Of a DNA stretch of 64,000 nt, positions 23,721 through 34,116 are shown piece by piece; position 1 is the first letter of the stretch, and each line of letters opens with the position of its first letter. Source of the stretch: Hevea brasiliensis (taxonomy: Eukaryota; Streptophyta; Magnoliopsida; Malpighiales; Euphorbiaceae); NCBI RefSeq assembly GCF_030052815.1, contig NC_079496.1, positions 79,969,652 to 80,033,651 of the forward strand, read 5' to 3'. The position numbers and the translations under genes are program-made. The notes beneath the pieces were generated by a model that worked only from the letters and a program-made list of their open reading frames with translations, had not been told where the DNA came from and did not search any database.

Positions 23721-23964
23721 CCCGTCTGAGCTTTTAATGCTCACAGTGTTCCAGGCGGTGCATCGATTAGCGAGATTCGCCAGTTTTTCTAACACGTATC
23801 ACGAATATTCCAGAAATTCCATCGGCTAGTTATAGATCGGTGAATTAAGGCGGATCGGTTAAGGGTTGTTCAGTTAGGGACCAGATCGGATAAACACATC
23901 AAAGATTGAAAAATAGTCGATGCAACAATTATAAAAATGATAGTTGTCAAAATAAAATTTTATT

Positions 23965-24115
23965 TCCGAAAAGGTCGGATTACATCATTTGGGTGATCTC
24001 TAGGGATCGGATTACATTAAAGGTCGGGCTACATCATTTGGGCAATTTCTAGAGATCGGATTACATTAAAAGTAAAATTACATCATTTGGGCGATCTCTA
24101 GAGATTGGTAGTACA
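23965..24115 (+). repeat. Three tandem copies of a roughly 55-60-bp unit
   Basis: The unit is of the form TACATCATTTGGGCGATCTC followed by TAGAGATCGGATTACATTAAA. It is repeated three times here and again at about 42105-42245 in the 3' LTR. It lies between the antisense TATA box and the sense promoter, so it could be an enhancer or insulator; this is a guess. Confidence 0.65.
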
Positions 24116-24144
24116 TCCCATCTAATAAAGACCTATGTCAAAGC

Positions 24145-24678
24145 CTAGTCTCGTGGCTGAGTCAAAAGATGTGTTAGGCCAGCCATCGACATTGGATAGA
24201 TGTACAGCTTAGATGGGGGAACTATGACTCTCATGAGGATGAGAGAGGTCGTCATCAATGTTATTGCTCGAAACCAAGCCGCTGTCGGGACACCCAATGT
24301 GGTGAGAAGCCAAATGAACTTCAAGGCGCAGTCACCAATGGTAAGGGAAATATTAGCAGTCTTCTCGCCCGAAGTCAGTTCGCCGACTATATCGGTCGAA
24401 CTATTCGAGATCGACACAATCGAAGTCCTCGATCCAGGTCGGTAAGTTAGTCCGGTTCTCCCACTGTCATCAAATGAGGTTATCATAATTCTCCGATCAC
24501 CGGGGTCATAAATTTTCAGTCGGGGAAAAAGAAGAACAATTGGAAAAAGATCAAAAGCCACTATCATGGCCGGGACTACTGCCGGAGCAGTTAGAACAGG
24601 AATTGTGAGAAGGAAGAGGAGAAAATCAAATGCGGGGGGGGCTTCCCAGTTGAAGGTATATATATAGGAAAAATCCAA
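24145..24678 (-). CDS. Antisense hydrophobic frame in the 5' LTR, doubtful
   Basis: A 177-codon frame on the minus strand with two strongly hydrophobic stretches (residues about 17-52, and about 110-155 including LKFIWLLTTLGVPTAAWF). It would be a small membrane protein. I do not recognise it. The 3' LTR copy is open only at 42280-42558; there a Trp codon near the start is TAG and a TA dinucleotide is added. A TATATATATA tract overlaps the first codons, so the first usable start may be a downstream Met. Pyrimidine-rich antisense DNA can give hydrophobic frames by chance, so this is listed with low confidence. Confidence 0.25.
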   Translation of the reverse strand: MDFSYIYTFNWEAPPAFDFLLFLLTIPVLTAPAVVPAMIVAFDLFPIVLLFPRLKIYDPGDRRIMITSFDDSGRTGLTYRPGSRTSIVSISNSSTDIVGELTSGEKTANISLTIGDCALKFIWLLTTLGVPTAAWFRAITLMTTSLILMRVIVPPSKLYIYPMSMAGLTHLLTQPRD

Positions 24679-25291
24679 GCATTTATTGCGAGCGAAAAAT
24701 GAAGCGAATGCCTCGGAAATCGAGGGAATAAATGCTTTGACTGAACCAGACCGGATGAAGGAGGAGACCGGAGTAGGAGAGATCGAAAAAAAGGAAGCCC
24801 GGCATGAGAGATCGGAAAAGAATCATGTTGGAAAGACCGGAAAGGAGGAGAGATCAGAAAACAAAGAGAATAAGGCGCCTACCGCTGTCGTCATAATCAA
24901 AGCCGAGGTAGTTAAAGCGTTGCAGATGAAATCTCTACCGCACGCCCTAGAATCGCCCGCATTACTGACATGTGCTAGAATATGTCATGACAGTGCTGTA
25001 CATCCTAATCTCCACCGTTGATTCGATTTGTAAGGATGAGCCCGGAGCCCTTGGATCAAAGAAGAAGATGACAAGACCAACGCCTTTCACTCCTAGCCCT
25101 CGGATCGCCCTTGATAAGAGAATTTTGGGCTGTCAGATTAGAAGAGAGAAAGGACAAATATTCTAAAAGGAATCTCAGCCGTTCGTTCTGCTTCTCTTTA
25201 ATTCCCGAGCCTCAGATCATGTCCTTTAAAATCTTGACCCTCCATCTCCCTCAAAACAAATCCTGACCCATCATGGGGAGCACCCGGTTCC

Positions 25292-25299
25292 TATAAATA
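25292..25299 (+). promoter_or_regulatory. Sense TATA box of the Ogre-like 5' LTR
   Basis: TATAAATA in the context GGTTCCTATAAATACCTG, conserved at 43429-43436. Expected transcription start is about 25322, which would define the U3/R border. Confidence 0.65.
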
Positions 25300-26289
25300 C
25301 CTGTATGAAAACTGTTTAAGGGAGGACAAAAATAGTGAATATAGCGGAAGGACTCTGAAACTTAATTCAGCTCGTTACTCTGCTATTTTTGAAGCTTTCA
25401 TAAGAAAAACTTTTGAAACCAGTTTTCTGAAGTATTTTCTTGCAAAGGGATTTTTGAATATTGAAACTCTCCATTTTCAGTTCATTCATTATCCTGTGAC
25501 ACTCTCACTTTCTATCTTTGTTATCTTTATTTCCACCCCCGTTGTCCAAGCTCAACTTCATTCAAACTCGGTTATAATTTTGATCGAACTGCATTTTAGC
25601 AAGGTATCCTTCATTTCAAGGTGAACCTTAGTCCTCAGGTTATCAGCCCGCAGCCCCATTACGTTTTGTGATCCTGTAGTTAGTCCAATAGATTCGGCTC
25701 CCTACAGGTGAGTGCTTATATCGCTGCTTTATCAAGTGCTTGTTTTTATTTTGCGTATTTCCTTTATTTTTGTGTTTGTAATTTTCACCAAGTTTATATT
25801 GCGTTAAAAAATGCGTAGAAGGTTATTCCCGGGTTTACTTCTTTGTTAATCAGTCCATTCTTTTTGTTAATCTTCGTTACTTCTAAATGTAAGAGTTCTA
25901 GTTGGATAAAATGTAGCTAACTGTATCTAAAGCGTTTCTTTAAAAATGAAAGGTCTGAATAATAAGTCAGGAAAATGGTAAAATTGAATCTTTAGGCTAA
26001 CACAGAAGACGATCGGGTAAGACGCCATAAGGCGAAATGAAAACCAAATCTCAGATAAATAAATGGAACAGATCGGGTACCAAAAGGTACTGGCTAGGCG
26101 ACCACATAGGAGGTCGGTAAAATTCAGTTCGGTATCCTCTGTCCAGTCACGAGGTACCAAGGAGTTAAAAGAAGCCTTATTCCGATCCCCGGCATCTTTG
26201 AATGCCCGAACCCCTAGTCTTAGGCTCTCATGATGGGTAGCTATAATCAAATTTCGATAGGTCGAAAAAGTCCTTATCCGACTCCCATT

Positions 26290-26810
26290 AAAATAAAAGA
26301 GATTGGAGGAGAGTTCTTATCCGATTCTCACCTAAAATTTTAATGAATACTTAAAAGAGATCGGAGGAGAGTTCTTATCCGATTCTTAATCTTAAATTTT
26401 AACAAATATTTAAAAGAGATCGGAGGAGAGTTCTTATCTGATTCTCAATCCTAAATTTTAACAAATTTTAACCTAAAAGAGATCGGAGGAGAGTTCTTAT
26501 CTGATTCTTAATCCTAAATTTTAACAAATATTTAAAAGAGATCGGAGGAGAGTTCTTATCCGATTCTCAATCCAAAATTTTAATAAATATTTAAAAGAGA
26601 TCGGAGGAGAGTTCTGATCCGATTCTCAATCCTAAATTTTAACAAATATTTAAAAGAGGTTGGAGGAGAGTTCTTATTCAGTTCTCAATCCAAAAATTCT
26701 AATTTTGACCTAAAAGAGATCGGAGGAGAGTTCTTATCCGATCTCCAATCGAAATTTTAATCTAAAAGAGATCGGAGGAGAGTTCTTATCCGATTCTCAA
26801 ATTGAATTCT
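26290..26810 (+). repeat. Tandem array of a roughly 60-bp unit in R-U5 (5' LTR)
   Basis: About nine copies of a unit with the invariant core AGAGATCGGAGGAGAGTTCT followed by TATCCGATTCTCAATC and an AT-rich spacer. Each unit contains GATCGGA and TCCGAT, which can pair to form a short stem. The array would be transcribed into the 5' leader. The same array is in the 3' LTR. Confidence 0.9.
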
Positions 26811-27218
26811 AACAAATATGCAAAATGACCTCTTAAACAAAACTGATATGCAACAGTAACTCACTAAGGGTCGACTCATTTATTTATGTATCTGGGTAAC
26901 CCGAATTGGTGAAAAATCAAATATTCCTTTTTACCAAGAGGATTAACATCTCCGTTCGAACCTCCTAACTATCAATTCTAGTTTATAAAGAGCTTGAAGT
27001 TAAATCTACTTACCCTCATTGAGGGACGAGGCGGGGTGCCTAACACCTTCCCCACCCGTTTATGGACCCCGAACCTAGAATCTCTATTTTTGAAGTGGTT
27101 TCATTTATTTTCGCAAATGGTTTTCTTTAATTTCCCTCAAAATTAAAGTGGCGACTCCTCACCCTTTCCCACTTTGGTGAGGGCTTGTTCAGGCGACCGT
27201 AAAACCCCTTGCGACAGC

Positions 27219-27237
27219 TTGGCGACTCCACTAGGGA
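27219..27237 (+). other. Primer binding site of the Ogre-like element
   Basis: TTGGCGACTCCACTAGGGA starts two bases after the LTR end CGACA. A PBS of this TGGCGACTC type is known for Ogre elements and is attributed to a tRNA-Arg primer. The assignment is from family knowledge and was not checked against a tRNA set. Confidence 0.7.
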
Positions 27238-28096
27238 CTGGCGGACTTTTCTTCAACCTCGGCCCAGAGGTCCAAAGGCAGATTCAATTTTATGTTCCTA
27301 TAAACTAGAATTATATTTAAATAGGTACAATTTACGAAATTCGAAAACCTTATTCTATTAATGTTTATTATTTCCGCTAACCACTTTGTTTATTTTTGTT
27401 TTATATCCTACAGCATTCTCCGTCTAAAAGGGAAAAATAAAAATCTCCCTGTATTGGGAAGAGGTAAAGGTGTCCCTTCACACACTGAACACTCACACGA
27501 TGTCCTCACACACTTCAGCCCTATACCCGGGCTTTCTTACCCTTCTAGGAATGTAGGAGGGGGTCATGTAGCGGTACCCATGGGTTTTACCCCGTTAGTA
27601 TCCGTGAAGGCTTCTGCTCAGATTGAAACTCGTTCTATCTACTGTGATACCCGTGGAACCTACCCGACAGTATCATGGGGGCTAGAATGGGGCTCTACTG
27701 TTTACAGTAAGGGCAATTTGGGAACCTGTGGCTTTTAAAAAATTAGACCTTGAGCTAAACTGTCACAATAGCTGGAAGCCGTAGCAAGCTACCTTATAAG
27801 ATAAAACTATCCAATTAGGTAGCACCTAGCTGGTATTAGGACTCTCCTTATTTTAGGACAAAAGGGGCATGCTTACTCTTACCCTATTCCGTTTGTGTTT
27901 ATTTTGTTCTTATTTTTAAAGGTAATCTTGAATCATACTGTTAAGAAAACCTACACACTTTCCTACTTTGATAAATGTGTAGGTGTCACTCAGCCAATAG
28001 TATGATTCAAGATTACCTGAATTTATCTTGCTAACAAATCTTTCCTGCAGGCATCACCAAAATAAGGTCTGCAAAAGGATAAGCATCATTTTTAAG
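27238..28096 (+). other. 5' leader of the Ogre-like element with a strong hairpin
   Basis: Untranslated leader between PBS and ORF1. A 125-codon frame at 27361-27738 has no recognisable motif and is not annotated. At 27920-27939 and 27999-28018 there is a perfect 20-bp inverted repeat (AGGTAATCTTGAATCATACT). Within its loop is a second 9-bp stem (ACCTACACA, 27949-27957, with TGTGTAGGT, 27976-27984). The hairpin ends 78 nt before the ORF1 start codon. Confidence 0.7.
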
Positions 28097-29999
28097 ATGG
28101 CATCCTCGAGTCAGTCGGCAGAAGAAGTTCTTAAATCAGAACAGAATGCTCAACCATGGCCCAAAAAGCCTAATAGTCTAGTGCCTCCACAAAGTGATAA
28201 CAACTCATTACCTCCATTGGACCTAAGCAAAATTGAGGTCAGAATGAACAGTCTCGAGGGTCTGGCCAGTGGTTGGAAGTTATTTCCCGATCAGGTCAAA
28301 GTACAATTTGAGAAGAGATATGGGAGGATTGCAACCTTGATACTAGTTAAAGTTCAAGTCCCGGTATTAAATGCCATGTTGCCAGTGTGGAATCCTAATT
28401 ATGGGGTGTTCTCTTTCAACGATATCGATACTGCTCCCACTATGGAAGAATTTTAAGCATTGCTAGAAATTCCTTATGCAGCGCAGAGTCGGATCTACCT
28501 ACACCTCGAGCATAGGCAGACCTAGAAACGGTTCGCACATATGCTGGGAATTCCACCAAAAGAAGCAAAGGCGAGGGAAACTATCAAAGGGAATACGCAT
28601 GGATGGTATTGGACTTTATCTCAAGAAGTGGTTGGATCAATGCATCCAAGATGAACAGTGGAATCAAGCTTCATTGATGCTCGCTTTAGCAATCTATGGC
28701 CTGATCTTGTTCCCTGGACCTTCCGGAATCATAACCTGCGGCGTTGTGGAAATGTTCTGGGCAGTAGAGAAACAGAAAGTCAACCCGATACCGGCAATTC
28801 TTGCAGAGACTTTGTTGACTCTCACCTATTGTAGACGACGAGGCAAGGGATCCATTAAATGCTGCCCTCAATTATTATACCTCTGGATCATCAGTCACAT
28901 ATGTCATGTAGAGACAAAGGGATTGACTTGGTACCTTGACCAGCCTCTCATTGAGAAAATGACCAGACTAGTAATCAACTCAAAGGATGAGTTGTAGTGG
29001 CAAGAACAGATCTTGAGCTTTAACAGCCCTGACTACTGGTGGAGGAAATTGTGGACGTCGGGTCAACCCATTTTGATCAGCACAAGGGATAATCAATCAG
29101 TATCCCTAATCGGAGTGACTGGATAGACAAGTTACACTCCTGCATTAGTGATGAGACAATTCGGCTCGACACAGTTCAGAGTCAACATTGAAGAATACCA
29201 TCAAGGATATTTCTACCATGAGCTCAAGGAAGAGGAAGGGTTGAAAATAGCTCGCAGATCTTGGGAAAACATCACTCTAATGGAGAGGTCGCCTAAAGGC
29301 CCGAGTGCCACGGACGATTATCTTAAATGGAGGGCTGACAGAGATCAAGAACACTTGACTGCAGATTCAACAAAACCCGAAGACAGCAACCCTCGCCGAA
29401 ACGCCCTTTCAGAAGAAGATGGTGATCGTTTAGCCGACTCCCTACAATAGGCAAACACTGAAAACTCACGACTGCAAGAACAAATAAAACAATTGGAGGA
29501 CCAACAGCAGATCCTCAAAAGAAAAGTAAGAAGACTCAAGGAAGAGGCAAGAACCGAAAAGATGGGGTTCGAAGAGCAAGAGATACAGTGGGAAAAGGAA
29601 AAAAGCTTTCTCCAAGCTGTAATAAAAGAAGCAGAAGTACAGAATAGCAAACTTCAGGAGAAAATGAAATATTAGGAAATACTCATGGAAGAATATAAAC
29701 AAGAAAGCAAAAAGAAGAAGCTTGAACTGAAGGAACAAGCACTGCTTATTAACGATATTCTGAAAGAATGTGTAAAAGAAAGGAAGGAAAAAGAGAGACA
29801 AGCTGCTCTCTATCAGGAGCTGAAAGAGAATGTTGACCAGCTGGAGAGAATGATAGCACAGGGAAAACAAGAACTCCTACCTGAATCCGAATATGCTCTG
29901 AAAGTGTTCAACCCTGTCAGACAGGAAGAAAGGTTATATGAGTATCTCAGAAAATGTAATCTCATTATAAAGAACCTCCCTGAGCCTAGGCCGATGTAA
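28097..29999 (+). pseudogene. ORF1 of the Ogre-like element (DUF7745-like domain plus coiled coil)
   Basis: The extra ORF upstream of gag typical of Ogre elements. It starts MASSSQSAEEVLKSEQ at 28097. The first part runs to a stop at 28454 and continues in frame as EIPYAAQSRIYLHLEH and HMLGIPPKEAK. A frame change near 28595 then leads into LALAIYGLILFPGPSG and VNPIPAILAETLL. These match the plant DUF7745-type domain found in many retrotransposon-derived proteins (from memory). Stops follow at 28995-28997, 29448-29450 and 29673-29675, yet the frame stays the same through 29148-29999. The last third (about 29460-29890) is Lys/Glu/Gln-rich coiled coil (LEDQQQILKRKVRRLKEEAR). Its function in the element is unknown. 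It is inactive here through one frameshift and at least six stops. Confidence 0.75.
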
Positions 30000-30427
30000 A
30001 GAATGCTGTGTATGAATTATTTAGTTAATAGAATGATTTTTGGGCCATTATTTAGCAAAATTATGAATGAATAGTATGACTCCCATAGGAACCCCCTCGC
30101 TAGGGTTATGTGAAAAATTGGATGTGCCATATGGACAGGTATCATAGATGCGCATTCAATCCAGTCATTCACAGTCAGACTATCGAGCGATGCCATGATA
30201 AAATTGATGCAATTATCCTTCTGCAGATTTTATTTTGGCTCCCAAATGCCACTGTATCCTTTGTCTGAACCAGGACCTTTAGTTTTTTTTACGAAATTCA
30301 AAATTCATTAAAAGCTGTTTTTACTTCCCTACAGAAAATCAACATTGCTTCAAACAAAGCAAGTCTGACCAGGCACACGGTTCAACCCAAACAAGTGTAC
30401 TTAATAAGATCACGAACAAAGAAGATA
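30000..30427 (+). other. Spacer between ORF1 and gag
   Basis: No coding motif seen. A short region ahead of the gag start codon, ending AAGAAGATAATGG. Confidence 0.6.
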
Positions 30428-32410
30428 ATGGAAGACCAAGAATAAGTACAGAACCTACAAGGGCAAGTGTCCGAGCTGAAAGATCAGGTCTCAAAACTTA
30501 TGAGACTAATGAGGGAGATGTCCCAGAATAAACCTGCTTCAAAACCTAACTTACCACTACCTCCCCCACCACCTACAATAATTGATCCGCATCAAGCTTC
30601 AACCTCTTTCACCTTTCAGTCACTTATCCCGGATCCGACAATCACTGTCAATCCGGCTACCATAAATAATGACCTACCTTTCTCCCATTACCCAGCCGTC
30701 TCAAATGCCGACCCATACCCTTCATTACTAATTCCTCCAGTTCACTCCACCCCTCATCTCCCAACTGGGGGAGCATTTCATACAGTAGGAGGAGAAAATA
30801 GGACCAGGGAAAATGAGAAGCTGTCTGCTCTAGAGGAGAGATTGAGAGCAATAGAGAGGCTGAACATGTATGGTTCAGTCGATGTGGCGTCACTGAGATT
30901 GGTGCCAGACGTGGTGGTGCCGTCCAAGTTCAAAATCCCAGACTTCGACAAGTACACCGGGAACTCAGACCCCCGCATTCACCTGGCAACCTACATTGCC
31001 AAAATGTTTGCCTTGACAGAAGATGACAGACTTCTCGTCCATTTCTTTCATGAGAGTCTCTCCGGGGCAGCCCTGAGATGGTGCATACAGTTGGACAGGA
31101 GCAAACTGCGCTCCTGGAAGGATTTGGCTGATACTTTCCTGAAGCAGTATAAATTTAACTGCGATGTAGCCCCCACGAGGAGAGACCTCCAAAACCTGGT
31201 GCAGAGAGACAGGGAAAGCTTCAAGGAATATGCCCAGAGATGGAGAGAAAAGGCTGCAGAAGTATATCCTCCGGTAACCGACAATGAGCTATGCTCCCTG
31301 TTCATCGAGACATTGAAGGCTCCTTATTTCAATCTGATGATTGGAAATACATCCAACAGCTTCTCGGATATTATCCAAGCCGGTGAGAGGATAGAAGCTA
31401 ATTTAAGGATGGGGCGACTGCAGGAGTTGGCTGAGAACCCTGCGAAGAAGACTGCCAGTTTTGGCAAGAAAAAGGAGGGTGATGTGCATTCCATCACCCG
31501 GCAAAACAATTACTCCCCGCTTCCTCAAAATAACTACCGGCCATATCTTCCCCCTCATGGCCAAACAGTTGCCAACATTCCTCCCCCTTTCCCAAATTAT
31601 CCTCACCCACGCCCCTAGTATCCACAACCTACAAATTACCAACCCATACCACCTCCACCACCTGCTCAACCTAGACCACCTCAAAACAACCTGAGACCAC
31701 CAAAAAATCCTGATCCACCTCTTCCCCTGCCACTCAGCGAAATATACCGATACCTTGTCGGTATAAACCAGATAGTACCAGTTCCCCTTGACCCAATTCA
31801 GCCACCATACCACAGGTGGTATGATGCCACTGCCCGGTGTGAATATCATGGAGGGGCACAAGGGCATTCAACCGATAATTGCGGGGCACTCAGAGGGAGA
31901 GTGCACGCTTTAATCAGGAATGGGTGGTTAAAGATTAAGGGAAATGGTTCCCTCCCCAATGTTACCTCAAACCCGTTGCCCAATCATAATACAGGCAATG
32001 GTGTAAACATGATAGAGTCAGACGGAGAAAGGTCGGCACCAGAGGTAGACAAGTTGATTCCTCACTTTGAGGAAATTTTTAGAATGGCAGTAAGGGAAGG
32101 TTACCTCCACCCTCAAGCCTCAGAACATGAGGTTAAAATGGGATGCCCTTATCATGGAGGAGCAGCTGGCCATGAGCTGCAAAATTGTGAAGAATTTAAG
32201 CAAGAGATCCAGAACTTATTATCCCTCAAAGTTCTGAGATGTCAGGCAAAGCCAAAGATGGAGGGCGGAGTAAATACAGCCCGACTCGGCTAGAACACCT
32301 CCACCCATAATCACAGAATTACTTTCTCACCCCCAGTATCCTCACCTCCAGTGACAATCATCCAAACCCCGCCTCAGCTCCCTGTCACAAACACCCATGC
32401 CATACCTTAG
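30428..32410 (+). pseudogene. gag of the Ogre-like element
   Basis: Structural Gag polyprotein region. The frame begins at ATG 30428 (MEDQE), has a stop at 30443-30445, and is open 30446-31618. The retrotransposon gag domain occupies about 30900-31420 (FKIPDFDKYTGNSDPRIHLA, ALRWCIQLDRSKLRSWKDLA, RDRESFKEYAQRWREKAAEV). A Pro-rich linker follows, then two Cys/His knuckle-like boxes, CEYHGGAQGHSTDNC (about 31838-31882) and CPYHGGAAGHELQNC (about 32144-32188), of the Cx2H...Hx4C type usual in Tat elements. In-frame stops are at 31616-31618, 32291-32293 and 32408-32410. The same frame continues without any frameshift into the protease. Most stops stand where related elements have Gln or Trp codons. 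Confidence 0.85.
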
Positions 32411-33403
32411 AATTATAATTTCCAAGTTTTCACCCAAGGAGCGTCAAGCAGTACATCGGCTCCTAATCTTACTTCACCTTTAGCACCTCCAAAACCATGG
32501 TTCACTCTTCATGAGCATTTCAAAATGACTTATGCCGGACCTACTAGCAGTACTACTCCCCAGGCTAATCCTCAGCCCGTCGCTGCCACAAAATCCTCCC
32601 CACCTGAGCAAGAAGTCGAGTTTATAACTCAGAGTGGGAGATGTTACGGGCATGAAGAAAAAGAAAAGAAGAGAGGGAAAGTAAAAATGGGAGAGCCCCA
32701 AGAGAATACAGGAGAGGAGGTTGAGAGAATGGAGAGAGGAGAACCCGCCAAGTCGAGAGAGGAAGAGGAGCTGATGCTTTAAATAATGAAGCAAAGTGAG
32801 TATGATGTGGTGGAACAGTTAAGGAAGACACCTGCCCGAATTTCACTATTATTGTTGATTCTGAGCTCTGAGGTGCACCGTCAAGCCTTGCATAAAATCC
32901 TGGATCAGGCCTTTGTGAACCCCGACATCACACCGGGGCAATTTGAGAAGATAGTGGGACAAATCCAGGCATCTAGTTTTGTCACCTTTTCTAAAGAAGA
33001 CATAGACCCTACAGGCTTAACGCACACTAAAGCTCTGCATGTGACAGTGAAATGTAAAGGTTGTATAGTGGCCAAGGTCCTTATTGATAATGGATCCGCA
33101 CTCAATGTACTGCCTAATGCCACCTTGGCTAGGCTGCCAGTTGACCGGTTCGATATACGTCAGAGTGCTATGGTGGTAAGAGCCTTTAATGGTACAAGGA
33201 GAGAAGTGCTGGGAAACATCGACTTGCCACTCCAAATTGGCGCATGCATCTTTAATGTCACATTCCAAGTGATGAACATTGAACCGGCCTACACTATATT
33301 GCTGGGGAGGCCTTGGATCCATTCAGCGAATGCCGTTCCCTCAACTCTGCACCAGAAGATAAAGTACGTTATGGACGGTAAAATCATCACTGTGAGAGGG
33401 TAA
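32411..33403 (+). pseudogene. Retropepsin-like protease of the Ogre-like element
   Basis: Aspartic protease that would mature the Gag-Pol polyprotein. The active-site region reads VLIDNGSALNVLP at about 33078-33116; DNGSALN is the usual form in Tat/Ogre proteases. The flap and C-terminal part follow, with ILLGRPWIHSANAVPSTLHQ near 33297-33354. The frame is that of gag, with stops at 32780-32782 and 33401-33403. The preceding 300 codons are Pro/Glu/Lys-rich linker. Confidence 0.82.
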
Positions 33404-33933
33404 GAAGCGATATTGGTCACCAAGCCACAATCACTTCCTTATGTGGAAGCTGCCGAGGAGTCGTTGGAAAGCTCCTTCCAAGCCCTCGAATTACAAGAAT
33501 CTATCTCAAAAAATGAAGGGGCTATGGCTATGGTAGCCAAGGTAATGTCGAGGAATGGGTATGAAGAGGCTAAAGGCCTAGGCGCCGTATTACAAGGGAT
33601 TGTCAAACCTATACCGGCTATCCAGAAGGTAGGCCGTTATGGTTTGGGTTATGAGGAGGACGCCCTCATGGATGGGCGATTCTAGATAAGAAATCAACGT
33701 CGGGATCAAAGATTTGATCAGAAAATCGGGAGGATGAAAGTAGTCCCAAGAATCACGGAAGTATTCACTAAACCGGTCATTGAAAATCCGGCAGAGGTTG
33801 AAGAATCACCCGATGAACCATCCATCGATGTCATCCACTTGGATTCATTGTATGAGGCTCTGGTCTCACCAATAACTGAAGGGCAAGAACTGGACAACTG
33901 GACAGCAGAGGACATCCCTGTACTTAATTTCGA
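33404..33933 (+). pseudogene. G-patch-like domain and linker before the pol intron
   Basis: Continues the gag-protease frame. NGYEEAKGLGAVLQGI followed by RYGLGYEED (about 33554-33662) fits a degenerate G-patch, a nucleic-acid-binding glycine-rich module known downstream of the protease in Tat elements. A stop at 33683-33685 interrupts it. An acidic linker leads to the predicted splice donor after ...FEGA at 33933; without splicing the frame stops at 33935-33937. Confidence 0.65.
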
Positions 33934-34116
33934 GTAAAGTACTTCTGGTTATCTACACTTGATCATTTTGTCCATGGTGGCAAGTGTAATATTGTAAATG
34001 GACCCTTTTCTTATGTCATAAATGTTAATGAATTAATAGCGCATTTTATATCCAATTCTCTTTTTCTTTCCTTTTGAATTCCATCCTTATAATATAATCC
34101 ATTTTCGTTCATTCAG
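33934..34116 (+). other. Predicted intron between gag-pro and pol
   Basis: A donor A|GTAAAG at 33934 and an acceptor TTCATTCAG|G at 34116 bound 183 nt that are AT-rich, contain stop codons and have a pyrimidine-rich 3' part. Splicing removes the stop at 33935-33937. It joins GA to G, after which the frame is open through 34118-34262 and matches the RT frame (144 nt, divisible by 3). Ogre elements are known to splice an intron at this position. Not verified by RNA data. Confidence 0.7.

Larger units (their letters stand above)
21102..27216 (+). repeat. 5' LTR of the Ogre-like element
   Basis: 6115 bp, from TATCGACACCATATTTTGG to CCCCTTGCGACA, repeated at 39228-45352. A plus-strand TATAAATA at 25292-25299 suggests a U3 of about 4.2 kb and R-U5 of about 1.9 kb. 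The U3 houses an antisense gene (21696-23557) and an antisense hydrophobic frame (24145-24678). A 60-bp tandem array lies in R-U5 (26290-26810). GATCGG/CCGATC hexamers occur throughout. Confidence 0.92.

Noticed and set aside
24686..25021. 111-codon plus-strand frame, repeated at 42823-43158
   Set aside because: Low-complexity Glu/Lys run just upstream of the sense TATA box; repeated only because the LTR is duplicated.
25927..26250. 107-codon minus-strand frame, also open at 44064-44387
   Set aside because: Open in both LTRs but without motif or promoter; two recent LTR copies are not independent evidence.
26290..26810. CRISPR-like spaced repeats
   Set aside because: The units are ordinary tandem repeats with related spacers in an LTR of a plant retroelement.
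27361..27738. 125-codon frame in the leader of the Ogre-like element
   Set aside because: No similarity to Gag or ORF1 and no coding signature; probably leader.
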